NCBI GenBank assembly: GCA_964629645.1
Contig: CAZVSU010000010.1
Span: 1-43,905, forward strand
Reading direction: 5' to 3'
DNA length: 43,905 nucleotides
Source: JAAKFL01 sp964629645
Lineage (GTDB): Bacteria; Chlamydiota; Chlamydiia; Chlamydiales; SLFE01
The position numbers were made by a program, and so were the translations under genes. The notes below the pieces were generated by a model. It saw nothing but the letters and a program-made list of their open reading frames with translations, was not told the origin of the DNA and made no database searches. Position 1 is the first letter of the stretch. The number at the start of each line of letters is the position of its first letter. Shown here piece by piece: positions 15,827 to 23,529 of this stretch.

Positions 15827-17131
15827 TCATCTATCAATCCTCTTTTCCATTTGGAAATTAACAAGTTTAACACCTTTTCTCTCAACTTCTTGTTCACGCT
15901 TTACCTTAAATCCATTTTTTTCAAAGAAAGATTTTGCTGTAATACTTACTTCTGCAAAAATTTTATCCAGTTTGTATTCCACGGCTTTTTTATTAATCAC
16001 TTTTAATAGGGCTAATCCGACACCTTTTCCAATCCAATCGTGATGACAATAGAAACAATCAATATGCCCATTTCTCTCAAATTCAGCAAAACCAACGACT
16101 TTCCCATTAGCTGTCGCCACAAAAGGTTTGGTTCTCTGAAATTTTTTCAGCCATCCTTCTGGCAAAAGGCTGGTCTTGGGAGCCCAAACATCCAATTGCT
16201 CCTTTGTATAATCTCGGCAGTTGATGTTATGGATTGTGTAATAATAAATTTTAGCTAATTCCACGGTATCTTGTTCATCATATGAACGAACAATGATTAA
16301 TGGTTCCTCAGCGAGTCTTATTGCTTTGCTTTGATCATCGTAATTTATCAATGCAGCTTGAGCGTGTATTCGATCCATCATAAAATCTGCGCAAGGCTTT
16401 ACAAGTTTTTTGAGATCATCCCAATGCTCATTTTCTTCCCCAATACAAATCAATTTGGCTCGTTTCATTACGGGCTGAAAATGTTTGGGTAGATGATTTA
16501 TTGCCCAATCTGCTGCTAATGGTTTGGGCCTTATTTCATTGGTTACCAAAGTGCTCCAAATCCGAGCGAAAGTCAGTAAAACATTTCGAGTATCACTTTC
16601 AAGTTCAGCAAAGAGCCTATCTAAATCATGAAGCATCGCTTTCATAAAGTCTCTGTACGGCACATGTGAGAGTATTTGTTCAAGTTCTGGTCCCCATAAA
16701 ATTTGGCTCTTCAATAGAACTTGAGTAACAATGAGCGCTAGGTCAGGCATTTCATTTGTCTGACAAGATTCAATGGTTCCCTCCTCAAAAGCTGTACGCA
16801 ACCATTCCCCATATTGAAAATCAAAATGCGGAGGATAGCACCAGGGATTAATCGCTGACTGTTCAACAAGGGTCAGTTCTAAGGGTAATTTTGAACTTTT
16901 CATGTAGATGCCAGAGATTTGAAGAAGCTTGTCAATCAGGGCCGCTTTTTCCTTTGAAGTCGTTTTACGCTTGATGACAACAAGCAAGTCGATGTCACTG
17001 TATCTTTGCAGACCACCTACTAAGGAAGAACCATAAAGATAAACGCCTAAAAGGTCTGGACCTAGGGTCGTTTTTAATAGTTCTAGACTGCTCTCTAGTT
17101 GCTTTTGAGCTTCAATCAATCTATTATTCAA
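15827..17131 (-). CDS. AadA-like aminoglycoside nucleotidyltransferase fused to a GNAT acetyltransferase
   Basis: The 434-residue protein has two enzymes in one chain. Residues 1-270 match ANT(3'')/ANT(9) (AadA): VYLYGSSLVGGLQRYSDIDLLV (GSS 34-36, Asp46 and Asp48), WCYPPHFDFQYGEWLR, NVLLTFARIWSTLVTNEIRPK, AADWAINHLPKHFQPVM. Residues about 283-434 form a GNAT domain with the acetyl-CoA loop DWIGKGVGLALL and FFEKNGFKV. The expected activities are adenylation of spectinomycin/streptomycin-like compounds and N-acetylation of an unknown amine. No ATG exists near the N-terminus; TTG 17131 is chosen because GGAGG precedes it and it fits AadA, though TTG 17146 is possible. The start overlaps the end of the upstream fusion gene. 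Confidence 0.85.
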   Translation of the reverse strand: MNNRLIEAQKQLESSLELLKTTLGPDLLGVYLYGSSLVGGLQRYSDIDLLVVIKRKTTSKEKAALIDKLLQISGIYMKSSKLPLELTLVEQSAINPWCYPPHFDFQYGEWLRTAFEEGTIESCQTNEMPDLALIVTQVLLKSQILWGPELEQILSHVPYRDFMKAMLHDLDRLFAELESDTRNVLLTFARIWSTLVTNEIRPKPLAADWAINHLPKHFQPVMKRAKLICIGEENEHWDDLKKLVKPCADFMMDRIHAQAALINYDDQSKAIRLAEEPLIIVRSYDEQDTVELAKIYYYTIHNINCRDYTKEQLDVWAPKTSLLPEGWLKKFQRTKPFVATANGKVVGFAEFERNGHIDCFYCHHDWIGKGVGLALLKVINKKAVEYKLDKIFAEVSITAKSFFEKNGFKVKREQEVERKGVKLVNFQMEKRIDR

Positions 17132-18413
17132 CCGTCCTCCTTCCAACTGTCAAGATTCGCTCTGATTCCAAATTCGAAAATGGGGATCCGTCTAAATCAT
17201 ACTGTCCAACAACTTCAAACCCATTCCTAGCAAGCATCTCCTTAAGTTCATGAGCGGTATAAAGCTGCAGACTAAACTTCTCTTTAATAGTCACAGGTTC
17301 TTTTGTCCCCTTCTGAATAGTAAATTCATCGAGTGATGTGAGGAGGCCAGAAGCTCTATCGAGAATGGATTTTTGAATATGGCGAATGATCGTATTATCG
17401 GTAGACTTCTTGATATCCATAGCCAAGTTCTTCACAGCTTGGTCACTTAAAGCTTCTAAATTAAAAATATCAAATATGTAAATCCCACCAAGCTTGAGGT
17501 TTTCTTTTATGTTTTTCAGTGCTGTTTCGAAATCTTTCTTTGTTAAATGACCAATGGCATTAAAAATTGTAATCACCGCATCGAATTTTCCTAAGCGAAA
17601 CTCACGCATATCCCCGTAGTGAAATGGGATAGAGAACCCAGCATCTTTGGCCTTCTTTGAGGCAATTTTGAGCAGTTCATGACTTTGATCAGAACCCACA
17701 ACTTGGAATCCTTTCTTCGTTAACCAAAACACCTGCGCACCTGTCCCACAGGTTAAATCCAAAACTGTTTTCGCTTTGTTCTCTCTTAATATTTTCTCTA
17801 GACTCAAATGTGTCGACTCATCATTTCCTTGGCTAAGGAGATCGTAGTAATTGGATAAGCTACTGTATTCAAGGGGGAGCCCAAAAGTGTTTTCTAACCG
17901 ATTCATATCTAACCGCATCATATAATGAGGATGAGGGCTATGGGAGGGAATAAATTCACCTAAAATTTGGAATCCCACTTTCTCATAAACATGTACAGCG
18001 CGTGAGTTAGATGCTTCAGGATCAATTAAGACTTCTTCGACTTCAGGAAATTCGCTTGAGAGAAACTCTTTGATAATAATATGAGAAAGATTCTTCCCCA
18101 AATACTCTTCTTCACCGATCAGCATATCCAGTGTGATAGTGGTCCCTTCTGCAACACACCATTTCGAAAGCTCATCTTCAGGCTTGTTGACCAGTGATGT
18201 TATCAAAAATGCAAAGGGTTTATCTCTATTGCAAGCAAGCCAGTACTTCGTATCAGAGACTCCTTTGATGCATTCATCTATTCCCTTCAATGTGTTTGCA
18301 AGACCATCTCCATAAAACCACTTCCTCACGTATGGTTTATCAAGCCACCTATGTATGAGATTTCGATCGACATTTACAATGGGTCTGAAAGTACAGTGAA
18401 GTTTAGCATGCAT
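17124..18413 (-). CDS. AAC(6')-like acetyltransferase fused to a SAM-dependent methyltransferase
   Basis: The 429-residue protein joins an aminoglycoside 6'-N-acetyltransferase-type GNAT domain (1-170: WLDKPYVRKWFYGDG, TTITLDMLIGEEEYLGKNLSHIIIKEFL, DPEASNSRAVHVYEKVGFQILGEF) to a class I methyltransferase (about 185-429: motif I VLDLTCGTG at 217-225, acidic SDQS near 241, GDMREF, FDAVITIFNAIGHL). AAC(6') enzymes acetylate aminoglycosides; the methyltransferase substrate cannot be inferred. The ATG has AGGGA before it and overlaps the end of the PPOX gene by 11 bases. The fusion could modify one small molecule at two positions. Confidence 0.85.
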   Translation of the reverse strand: MHAKLHCTFRPIVNVDRNLIHRWLDKPYVRKWFYGDGLANTLKGIDECIKGVSDTKYWLACNRDKPFAFLITSLVNKPEDELSKWCVAEGTTITLDMLIGEEEYLGKNLSHIIIKEFLSSEFPEVEEVLIDPEASNSRAVHVYEKVGFQILGEFIPSHSPHPHYMMRLDMNRLENTFGLPLEYSSLSNYYDLLSQGNDESTHLSLEKILRENKAKTVLDLTCGTGAQVFWLTKKGFQVVGSDQSHELLKIASKKAKDAGFSIPFHYGDMREFRLGKFDAVITIFNAIGHLTKKDFETALKNIKENLKLGGIYIFDIFNLEALSDQAVKNLAMDIKKSTDNTIIRHIQKSILDRASGLLTSLDEFTIQKGTKEPVTIKEKFSLQLYTAHELKEMLARNGFEVVGQYDLDGSPFSNLESERILTVGRRTVE

Positions 18414-18879
18414 TGGATTCCCTACCAGCTAGCTCAGGTCCTGTTTTGAAGAACGACACATCTTTTGCAACCATGGATTTTGGCGTAATCCGAACCATAA
18501 CATCGACTGAGTCGAAAACATTCTTTACAAACCACTCATTCCACTTCTCTTGGTCTCCACCTAAATACTTAGAGACAAAACGAACTAGACGGTTATGATC
18601 GACATTTTCGACCTGAGAAGTGCCACGTATTCCAACGTGCCTTAAGACTCCCTTATCCAAATGGAAGTCCACGACACCAAGCGCACATTTAGGTTCCTGT
18701 TTCAATCGTTTGACAAAGCTATCCTCACTTACCCCAAAAATCCATACACAATCATCTTCCCAGATGAACCAAACTGGAGAGTCCCTTGGTTCATCAACTT
18801 CCACTGTCGACAAATGAGCCATTAGAGGCTTTTGAAGGACGACATCAAATTCAAAATCTTTTTGTTTAACCAAGCTCAT
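18403..18879 (-). CDS. PPOX-fold protein, copy 2
   Basis: The 158-residue paralogue of the protein at 12577-13005 shares KPLMAHL, the EPKCALGVVDF segment, RFVSKYLGG, KWNEWFVKNVFDSVDVMV and AKDVSF. It is longer by about 15 residues at the C-terminus (KTGPELAGRESNAC). The ATG overlaps the TGA of the TPR frame (ATGA) and its end overlaps the AAC(6')-methyltransferase gene. Like copy 1 it sits with antibiotic-modification-type genes, so it may supply a flavin-dependent step to the same chemistry. Confidence 0.78.
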   Translation of the reverse strand: MSLVKQKDFEFDVVLQKPLMAHLSTVEVDEPRDSPVWFIWEDDCVWIFGVSEDSFVKRLKQEPKCALGVVDFHLDKGVLRHVGIRGTSQVENVDHNRLVRFVSKYLGGDQEKWNEWFVKNVFDSVDVMVRITPKSMVAKDVSFFKTGPELAGRESNAC

Positions 18880-19931
18880 TTTTTATCTCCGAGAAGTTGT
18901 AATCGCTTTAACCTTTCAGGCTCCAATCGTGCAAACCATTCATCCTGAGATAAGTCATCATAGGCCAAGGCAGCATAGGTTTTGCTCTTTTCACCGTTAA
19001 TTTCAGCAAGCTCTTCATAAACCAATCCACGTGAAGAGCGAATCATTTCAATCGGCATATCAAAGCTATTAGTTTTCTCCATGCATTGGTATTCCTCCAA
19101 AAGAGCTAAAAGGATAGGAAGAGCTTCTTGGGTTTTACCGGTAAGACGCAGCGAGCGTGCAACCGCCCACTTTGCTACTCGACTATTAGGGGGATAGTTT
19201 TCTTATCCCCTATATTTTAAAGCCTTATTAAAAGCCGACAAAGCTAGAGGGTATTGTTTGGCTTCGAGATAGGCTTGCCCAATATTGTTATAAAGAGATC
19301 CTAGCCATTGCTGTGCTTCTACAGAACTTGAACTTTCAACGAGTTCGATAGCTCGTTTATTCCATTCAATTTTTTCATCAGCTGATTTAGCCACGAAAGG
19401 AACCATATGAGCGGCGTTGCTTGTATGGTAGTCAAAACCATGAGCTGCACTCAGGTTAAAAGACTCAATAAAAAGCGGTCTGGCTGCATCGATATTACCT
19501 TGCTGGTAAAAAACTCTGCCCCTCTCTAACAAAACCCTCACCTTTGCTAGCTGGTGTTCCGCACAAAGATGTTCTTCGGCTTGGTCTAAGGTCGCATGCG
19601 CTGAGTCAAACTTTTTCTGGACAGCCTCAGCAAGAGCGATTTGAGATAAAATTTGAATGTAAATCGACTTATCTTCTAAAGACTCTGCTTGAGGAAGTAA
19701 CGCTCGTAACTTTTTTTCCGCTTGTACGAGATCACCAACGAAAAGCTTATCGAAATCCTCTAGCTTAAAATCTTCTTCTTTCTGCTCATCCATCTTATCT
19801 ACCACTTCGTCTATTGCATTCTGTCCATCATTTTTACGATCCATTAAGCAAGGCTTAGTAGTACATCCTACTTGACTTCCTATAACCGCAATCACCACCA
19901 AGAAAAATAAAATATACTGAACAGAACCCAT
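18876..19931 (-). pseudogene. TPR lipoprotein gene interrupted by an in-frame stop
   Basis: The ATG at 19931 begins a 25-residue hydrophobic N-terminus (MGSVQYILFFLVVIAVIGSQVGC) ending in a lipobox-like QVGC. Tetratricopeptide repeats follow (AEKKLRALLPQAESLEDKS, FDSAHATLDQAEEHL, GNIDAARPLFIESFNLSAAHG, LGSLYNNIGQAYLEAKQYPLALSAFNKALKYRG). A TAA at 19203-19205 ends this frame, but the same frame then continues without shift for 108 more codons (ENYPPNSRVAKWAVARSLRLTGKTQEALPILLALLEEY...). This is the expected TPR continuation, so a single base change or error split one gene. It is first in the minus-strand operon. Confidence 0.8.
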
Positions 19932-20045
19932 AAAAATCTCTGAAATTGAACATCTGATTGTACAGGAAAATATAGGAAACTTCAACTACCAAAAAGGGGA
20001 TAAGGGATTTTGTATAGATGAAAGGCAGTGAAGTGATTGTTGGTA

Positions 20046-20060
20046 AGTATTTAAAATACT
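20046..20060. promoter_or_regulatory. AT-rich palindrome, possible operator
   Basis: AGTATTT-A-AAATACT is a perfect inverted repeat of seven bases each side of one base, lying upstream of the minus-strand TPR operon. No consensus factor can be named. Confidence 0.3.
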
Positions 20061-20083
20061 AATTATCAATATCACCTCTTAAT

Positions 20084-20246
20084 CCATGGACCACATTTGG
20101 ACCACTTTGCCACAAAAGTCCACTGCAAAACACAAATCTTTACGATTGATTGATACCGTTGAATAGGTTATCCTTGTAGCTGTCAGTCGTTGTGGTTGAT
20201 CGTAAATGGTGGTTTTGCAACGGACTAATAACCTGTCTGTCCATGG
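20084..20246. repeat. Imperfect palindrome / tRNA-like sequence
   Basis: Bases 20118-20150 and 20196-20225 are near-inverse copies (GTCC, TGCAAAAC and TTTACGAT are shared), and CCATGG lies at both outer ends (20084 and 20241). The right half resembles the 3' part of a tRNA (GCAACGGACTAATAACC, then GGTTCAATTCTAG, then CCCCA), but the acceptor and T stems do not pair properly. It lies just outside the integrated element. It may be a decayed tRNA or an old attachment site; the adjacent 60-codon minus frame is not a gene. Confidence 0.4.
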
Positions 20247-20291
20247 TTCAATTCTAGCTAGCCCCACTCTTTATAAAACCCATTCACAACT

Positions 20292-20494
20292 GTGTTAAAA
20301 AAAACTCCGTTCAAGGCGCCTTAAAAACGAGTTTTCCCCAAAAAAATTAGCGGACCTTGCCGATCTGCATCTCACCTATGTCAGGACAATAGAACGCGGC
20401 GTAAGAAATATTTTTTTAGAAAATTATGGGCAAGCAGGCCAAAGCCCTTAACTGCAAAATATCCGATCTTGTCGAAGGACTTTGTTCTTTGTAA
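20292..20494 (+). pseudogene. Broken XRE-family HTH regulator
   Basis: Frame reading from 20305 gives LRSRRLKNEFSPKKLADLAD then LHLTYVRTIERGVRNIFLE, the usual XRE helix-turn-helix. It stops at 20450, while a frame shifted by one base continues GKQAKALNCKISDLVEG to TAA at 20492-20494. Dropping one A from the GAAAATT run (20416-20422) would restore the fusion (NIFLEIMGKQAKALNCK). A second shift lies in the run of eight As at 20297-20304 after a possible GTG start. Either the gene is dead or homopolymer errors broke it. It lies upstream of the DUF5681 gene and may have been the element's repressor. Confidence 0.6.
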
Positions 20495-20551
20495 AGAGTG
20501 CATAAGCAAAAATAATATAATTTTGATAGAATATCATTCTTAACGAAACTA

Positions 20552-21010
20552 ATGAGCAAGAGACCCATGCCTGAAAAAACAGGAAAAATACAGGCTTCCA
20601 CCAAATTTAAAAGAGGTAGATCCGGCAACCCTTCCGGCAGGCCTCGAGGCTCTAAAAACAAATCCTCTCTTCTTGCGCAGAGCATAATCGAAAACGATTT
20701 GGAAGCTGTTTGCAAAAAAGCAGTCTCTGAAGCTAAGAAAGGCAATATTCAAGCAATTAAAATCATTTTAGAGAGGGTGCTTCCTCCGAAAAAAGACAGG
20801 CCTATCAACATCGCTATCCCCGATATTAAAACTTCTGCCGACATTCTGCAATCTGTCAATTCACTGACTCAAGCCGTAGCAAATGGAGAAATAACTCCAT
20901 CTGAAGGAGAAGCTTTTGCAAGAATTCTGGATTCCCATGCCAGAGCTTTTGAGATTCATGATATTGAAAAACGGCTGAAAGCAATTGAGGAGAATAGCTT
21001 TACTAAATGA
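20552..21010 (+). CDS. DUF5681-domain phage-type protein
   Basis: The 152-residue protein has the DUF5681 start STKFKRGRSGNPSGRPRGSKNKSS, found in proteins beside terminase genes and in mobile elements. The rest (LAQSIIENDLEAVCKKAVSEAKKGNIQAIKIIL, then VNSLTQAVANGEITPSEGEAFARIL) is helical. The ATG at 20552 is taken; a second at 20567 with AAGAGA before it is possible. No terminase follows, so its role here is unclear. Its stop overlaps the next start (ATGA). Confidence 0.75.
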   Translation: MSKRPMPEKTGKIQASTKFKRGRSGNPSGRPRGSKNKSSLLAQSIIENDLEAVCKKAVSEAKKGNIQAIKIILERVLPPKKDRPINIAIPDIKTSADILQSVNSLTQAVANGEITPSEGEAFARILDSHARAFEIHDIEKRLKAIEENSFTK

Positions 21011-21219
21011 AACGAACTTTAAATCGTCTTGAAAAAATTGAATTCCGGCTATCTTCAACTAAGTCGACAAAAAAATCAGCACTTATCATTTACAACCCCG
21101 AGAAACCCTTCACTTTGTCTTCCGAAGATATTGGTGCAGAACATTTGATTATTCTTCCGGATAACGGAACTGATCCAATATTAAATTGCAGAGACGGATT
21201 CAAAATCATTTGGTGTTGA
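21007..21219 (+). CDS. Small hypothetical protein
   Basis: The 70-residue protein (MKRTLNRLEKIEFRLSSTKS...) starts inside the last codons of the DUF5681 gene, so the two are coupled. It has a basic start and a beta-like second half (ALIIYNPEKPFTLSSEDIGAEHLIILPDNG). It ends with TGA at 21217-21219. No function can be proposed. Confidence 0.55.
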   Translation: MKRTLNRLEKIEFRLSSTKSTKKSALIIYNPEKPFTLSSEDIGAEHLIILPDNGTDPILNCRDGFKIIWC

Positions 21220-21229
21220 TACATTCTTC

Positions 21230-22369
21230 TTGACCACAGATGAACATGAAATTAAAATAGCGCCTAAATATTTATTAATTGAACCTTTAGAAATGACCAC
21301 AATTGAAGCAGACTCCCTGCCGATTGAAATCGACATAGATGTGACGGCCTACACCCCCCTTATCCCAGGGAACGCCGCCGAATTGCTGCATACCGTAGAG
21401 GGATACAAAAAGCAGTTCCCTAAAACTGTCAAAGTATTTTCTTCAATTCTTTTAGCCCACCATGAGCGACATCCACTACTTGAGGATTGGCTTATCCTGC
21501 CTCATTTTCAATTTTTTTGGAGCCGTGTTGATGAGGCGTTGCAATGGTTCGAGAACTTATACACTGAAGCTGAACAAGCCCTCACCCCTCTTGTTTTTTC
21601 TCAATGGCTCGAAGAAACTGTGACACAAACAGACTGCGCAAGCACCCAGGTATTATGCGACAGGCTTTATGACTACCAACTCCAACTTTATGGAGGACTT
21701 TATCTTGCAAGGCAAGGACTGTCACCGGAATTGATAAATCCTACGCATAGTGATGATCCCAGCCCGGATTTTTGTGTTGGAATACCAGAGCGAATACATA
21801 TTCTAGAGTCGAAGTTTGTACACACCTATGAAAAGCACGCATCTTTTTGGCACAGGTTCGATAGAGCTGTCGGCTTATACGGCATTTCAAGATCGCCTGT
21901 AATATTTTGCGAACAATTCAAGCTGCCGTCATCGATTAATGTTAAAGCACTTACGATCGAACATTGTTTAAGAATCAAGATGTTTACAAAAAAAGTATAC
22001 GAAGCACCCAACCAGCCTCTAATTGGATATGCCGGGGAGGAAACATTTGCTTACAATACCTCGCTGCCTTCATGTCCTGTAACGATCGATTCCCAACGTC
22101 AATTTGCTGATGCTCAAGGCAAAGGTTTTGCCAGCTCCTACCTGCCAAGAATCCTTGAAAAAGCCGCAACGCAAATGAACTCCCCTGAATTTTCAAACGC
22201 ACACAAAATTCTCTTTCTCGGCCTGCAGCCGGGCTTCCCCTATCTTGCACCATGGACAGAAAATGCTTTAGAAATTTCCAAAAATGACTTTAAATCTCTT
22301 GCTGCCCAAAAGAATGTCGAAGCTGTGTTTAGCGAAGATGTCGGCTTTTCAGTACGGGAATACATATAA
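21230..22369 (+). CDS. Hypothetical protein with a PD-(D/E)XK-like motif
   Basis: The frame gives 379 residues from TTG 21230; the next ATG is 21293, and no start has a convincing ribosome site. The middle contains SPDFCVGIPERIHILESK: Pro-Asp180, twelve residues, then Glu193-Ser-Lys195, which fits the PD-(D/E)XK nuclease pattern, followed by KHASFWHRFDRAVGLYG. This could be a nuclease of the element, for defence or replication, but there is no family match I can name. It meets the primase gene tail to tail with three bases between. Confidence 0.55.
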   Translation: MTTDEHEIKIAPKYLLIEPLEMTTIEADSLPIEIDIDVTAYTPLIPGNAAELLHTVEGYKKQFPKTVKVFSSILLAHHERHPLLEDWLILPHFQFFWSRVDEALQWFENLYTEAEQALTPLVFSQWLEETVTQTDCASTQVLCDRLYDYQLQLYGGLYLARQGLSPELINPTHSDDPSPDFCVGIPERIHILESKFVHTYEKHASFWHRFDRAVGLYGISRSPVIFCEQFKLPSSINVKALTIEHCLRIKMFTKKVYEAPNQPLIGYAGEETFAYNTSLPSCPVTIDSQRQFADAQGKGFASSYLPRILEKAATQMNSPEFSNAHKILFLGLQPGFPYLAPWTENALEISKNDFKSLAAQKNVEAVFSEDVGFSVREYI

Positions 22370-22372
22370 GCT

Positions 22373-23410
22373 TTATTCGTTTGTATACCGCTGGATACCT
22401 TGGCGAACCCAGTTCAAAATATTTGCTCCCGCCTTGCATGCATCAGCTGGACTTTTAGCAAATGGCGCTGGCCATGGATGAAGATTTCGGTAAATCTTAC
22501 GCCAAAATTTATATGCTTTACATCCTGCTTCATCATCGTCAAGGGCAAAAAGAAGCAAGGGCGTTTTCAACAGTTTTGAATGAGTTTCAGCATCAGGTTT
22601 TTTTGACGCCCCTCCTGTAGCAACGCAAGCACAAATATTTGCTGCTTCTTGGTAGACTTTTATAGCATCTAATTCAGCCTCAACTAGCAGAGTAGGCAAA
22701 CAAACGACATCACCGCAAATGAACAACCGGTTGCCGCTTCCTGTGATCTCAACATATTTCGGAAACTTGTCCTCGGGATACCAGTCTTTTCTTCGGGTTT
22801 TTATTTTTAACAAATTTCTATTATTATCATAGTATGGAATGACCAAGCCTGATGGAAGCCACAACTTGGAAGGCTTCCCTTGTTCATTGCATTTTGAGGG
22901 CAGCCCCCACCCCTCTCGCTCCCTAAAAAAGTCATTATTGAAGTCTCCAAATTTATTGTAGGAGTATCCCAACTTAAATTCACAAACAATCTGATAGGTT
23001 AGCTCTCTTTCGTTCATTATCGTTGACAACAGATCCGAGTGCGAAAGCAAATATTCATGAGACCACCGAACATATTTGACCGCTTGAATTTGCCACTTTT
23101 CACTGGGTTCTCTACTAGTTGAGAGTCGATGGTTTTCTCTTTTGACTCGTGAATAATTGAAAGCAGGTTTAACAATCTTAAGATATCTGCACGCTTCTGC
23201 AAAACTCATTTCAAAGTAATCACAGCAAAATTGAATAGAATTCCCTCTGGCATTGCATTGACGACACCAATATCTATCTTTTTTTGGCCATATAATGAAC
23301 CGATCCTTCCCTTCGCAAACGGGGCAAGGCGAGCAGTACTCTCCACCGTTTGTTGATGCCTTGCGTTTTGGCACTATGTCATATTTTTCTAAGAGATCGA
23401 TCAGATCCAT
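22373..23410 (-). CDS. Element-type DNA primase (zinc ribbon + TOPRIM)
   Basis: The 345-residue protein begins with a CHC2-like zinc ribbon (CPVCEGKDRF, CRQCNARG; Cys29, Cys32, Cys49, Cys52). It then has a TOPRIM domain: VEAELDAIKVYQ with the catalytic Glu (about 224-235) and LLFALDDDEAGCKA with the acidic DxD pair (about 288-300). Such primases start replication of phages, satellites and plasmids. It lies 119 bases downstream of the DUF927 gene, with the CGAGAT repeat array in between. Confidence 0.85.
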   Translation of the reverse strand: MDLIDLLEKYDIVPKRKASTNGGEYCSPCPVCEGKDRFIIWPKKDRYWCRQCNARGNSIQFCCDYFEMSFAEACRYLKIVKPAFNYSRVKRENHRLSTSREPSEKWQIQAVKYVRWSHEYLLSHSDLLSTIMNERELTYQIVCEFKLGYSYNKFGDFNNDFFREREGWGLPSKCNEQGKPSKLWLPSGLVIPYYDNNRNLLKIKTRRKDWYPEDKFPKYVEITGSGNRLFICGDVVCLPTLLVEAELDAIKVYQEAANICACVATGGASKKPDAETHSKLLKTPLLLFALDDDEAGCKAYKFWRKIYRNLHPWPAPFAKSPADACKAGANILNWVRQGIQRYTNE

Positions 23411-23434
23411 ACTTCAACCATGATTGAAAACTGG

Positions 23435-23510
23435 CGAGATTGCGAGATTAGCTTACTTAGCAAACCTAAATAGCTGATAATTATTAAATCTCGTAATCTC
23501 GCATATCTCG
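23435..23510. repeat. CGAGAT repeat array, candidate replication origin or operator
   Basis: CGAGAT occurs at 23435-23440 and 23443-23448, and its complement ATCTCG at 23488-23493, 23496-23501 and 23505-23510. The two groups form an imperfect inverted repeat (GGCGAGAT ... ATCTCGCC), with AT-rich DNA between (about 23470-23487). It sits between primase and helicase-like genes, where satellites often carry an iteron origin. Confidence 0.6.
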
Positions 23511-23529
23511 CCAATTCTATTGAACAGCA

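Noticed and set aside
18876..19202. Separate small gene (74 residues) between PPOX and TPR genes
   Set aside because: It is the in-frame continuation of the TPR gene after a premature stop.
20079..20267. 62-codon minus-strand frame across the palindrome
   Set aside because: It reads the tRNA-like palindrome in antisense; such peptides (starting GLARIEP) are common artefacts. No ribosome site.
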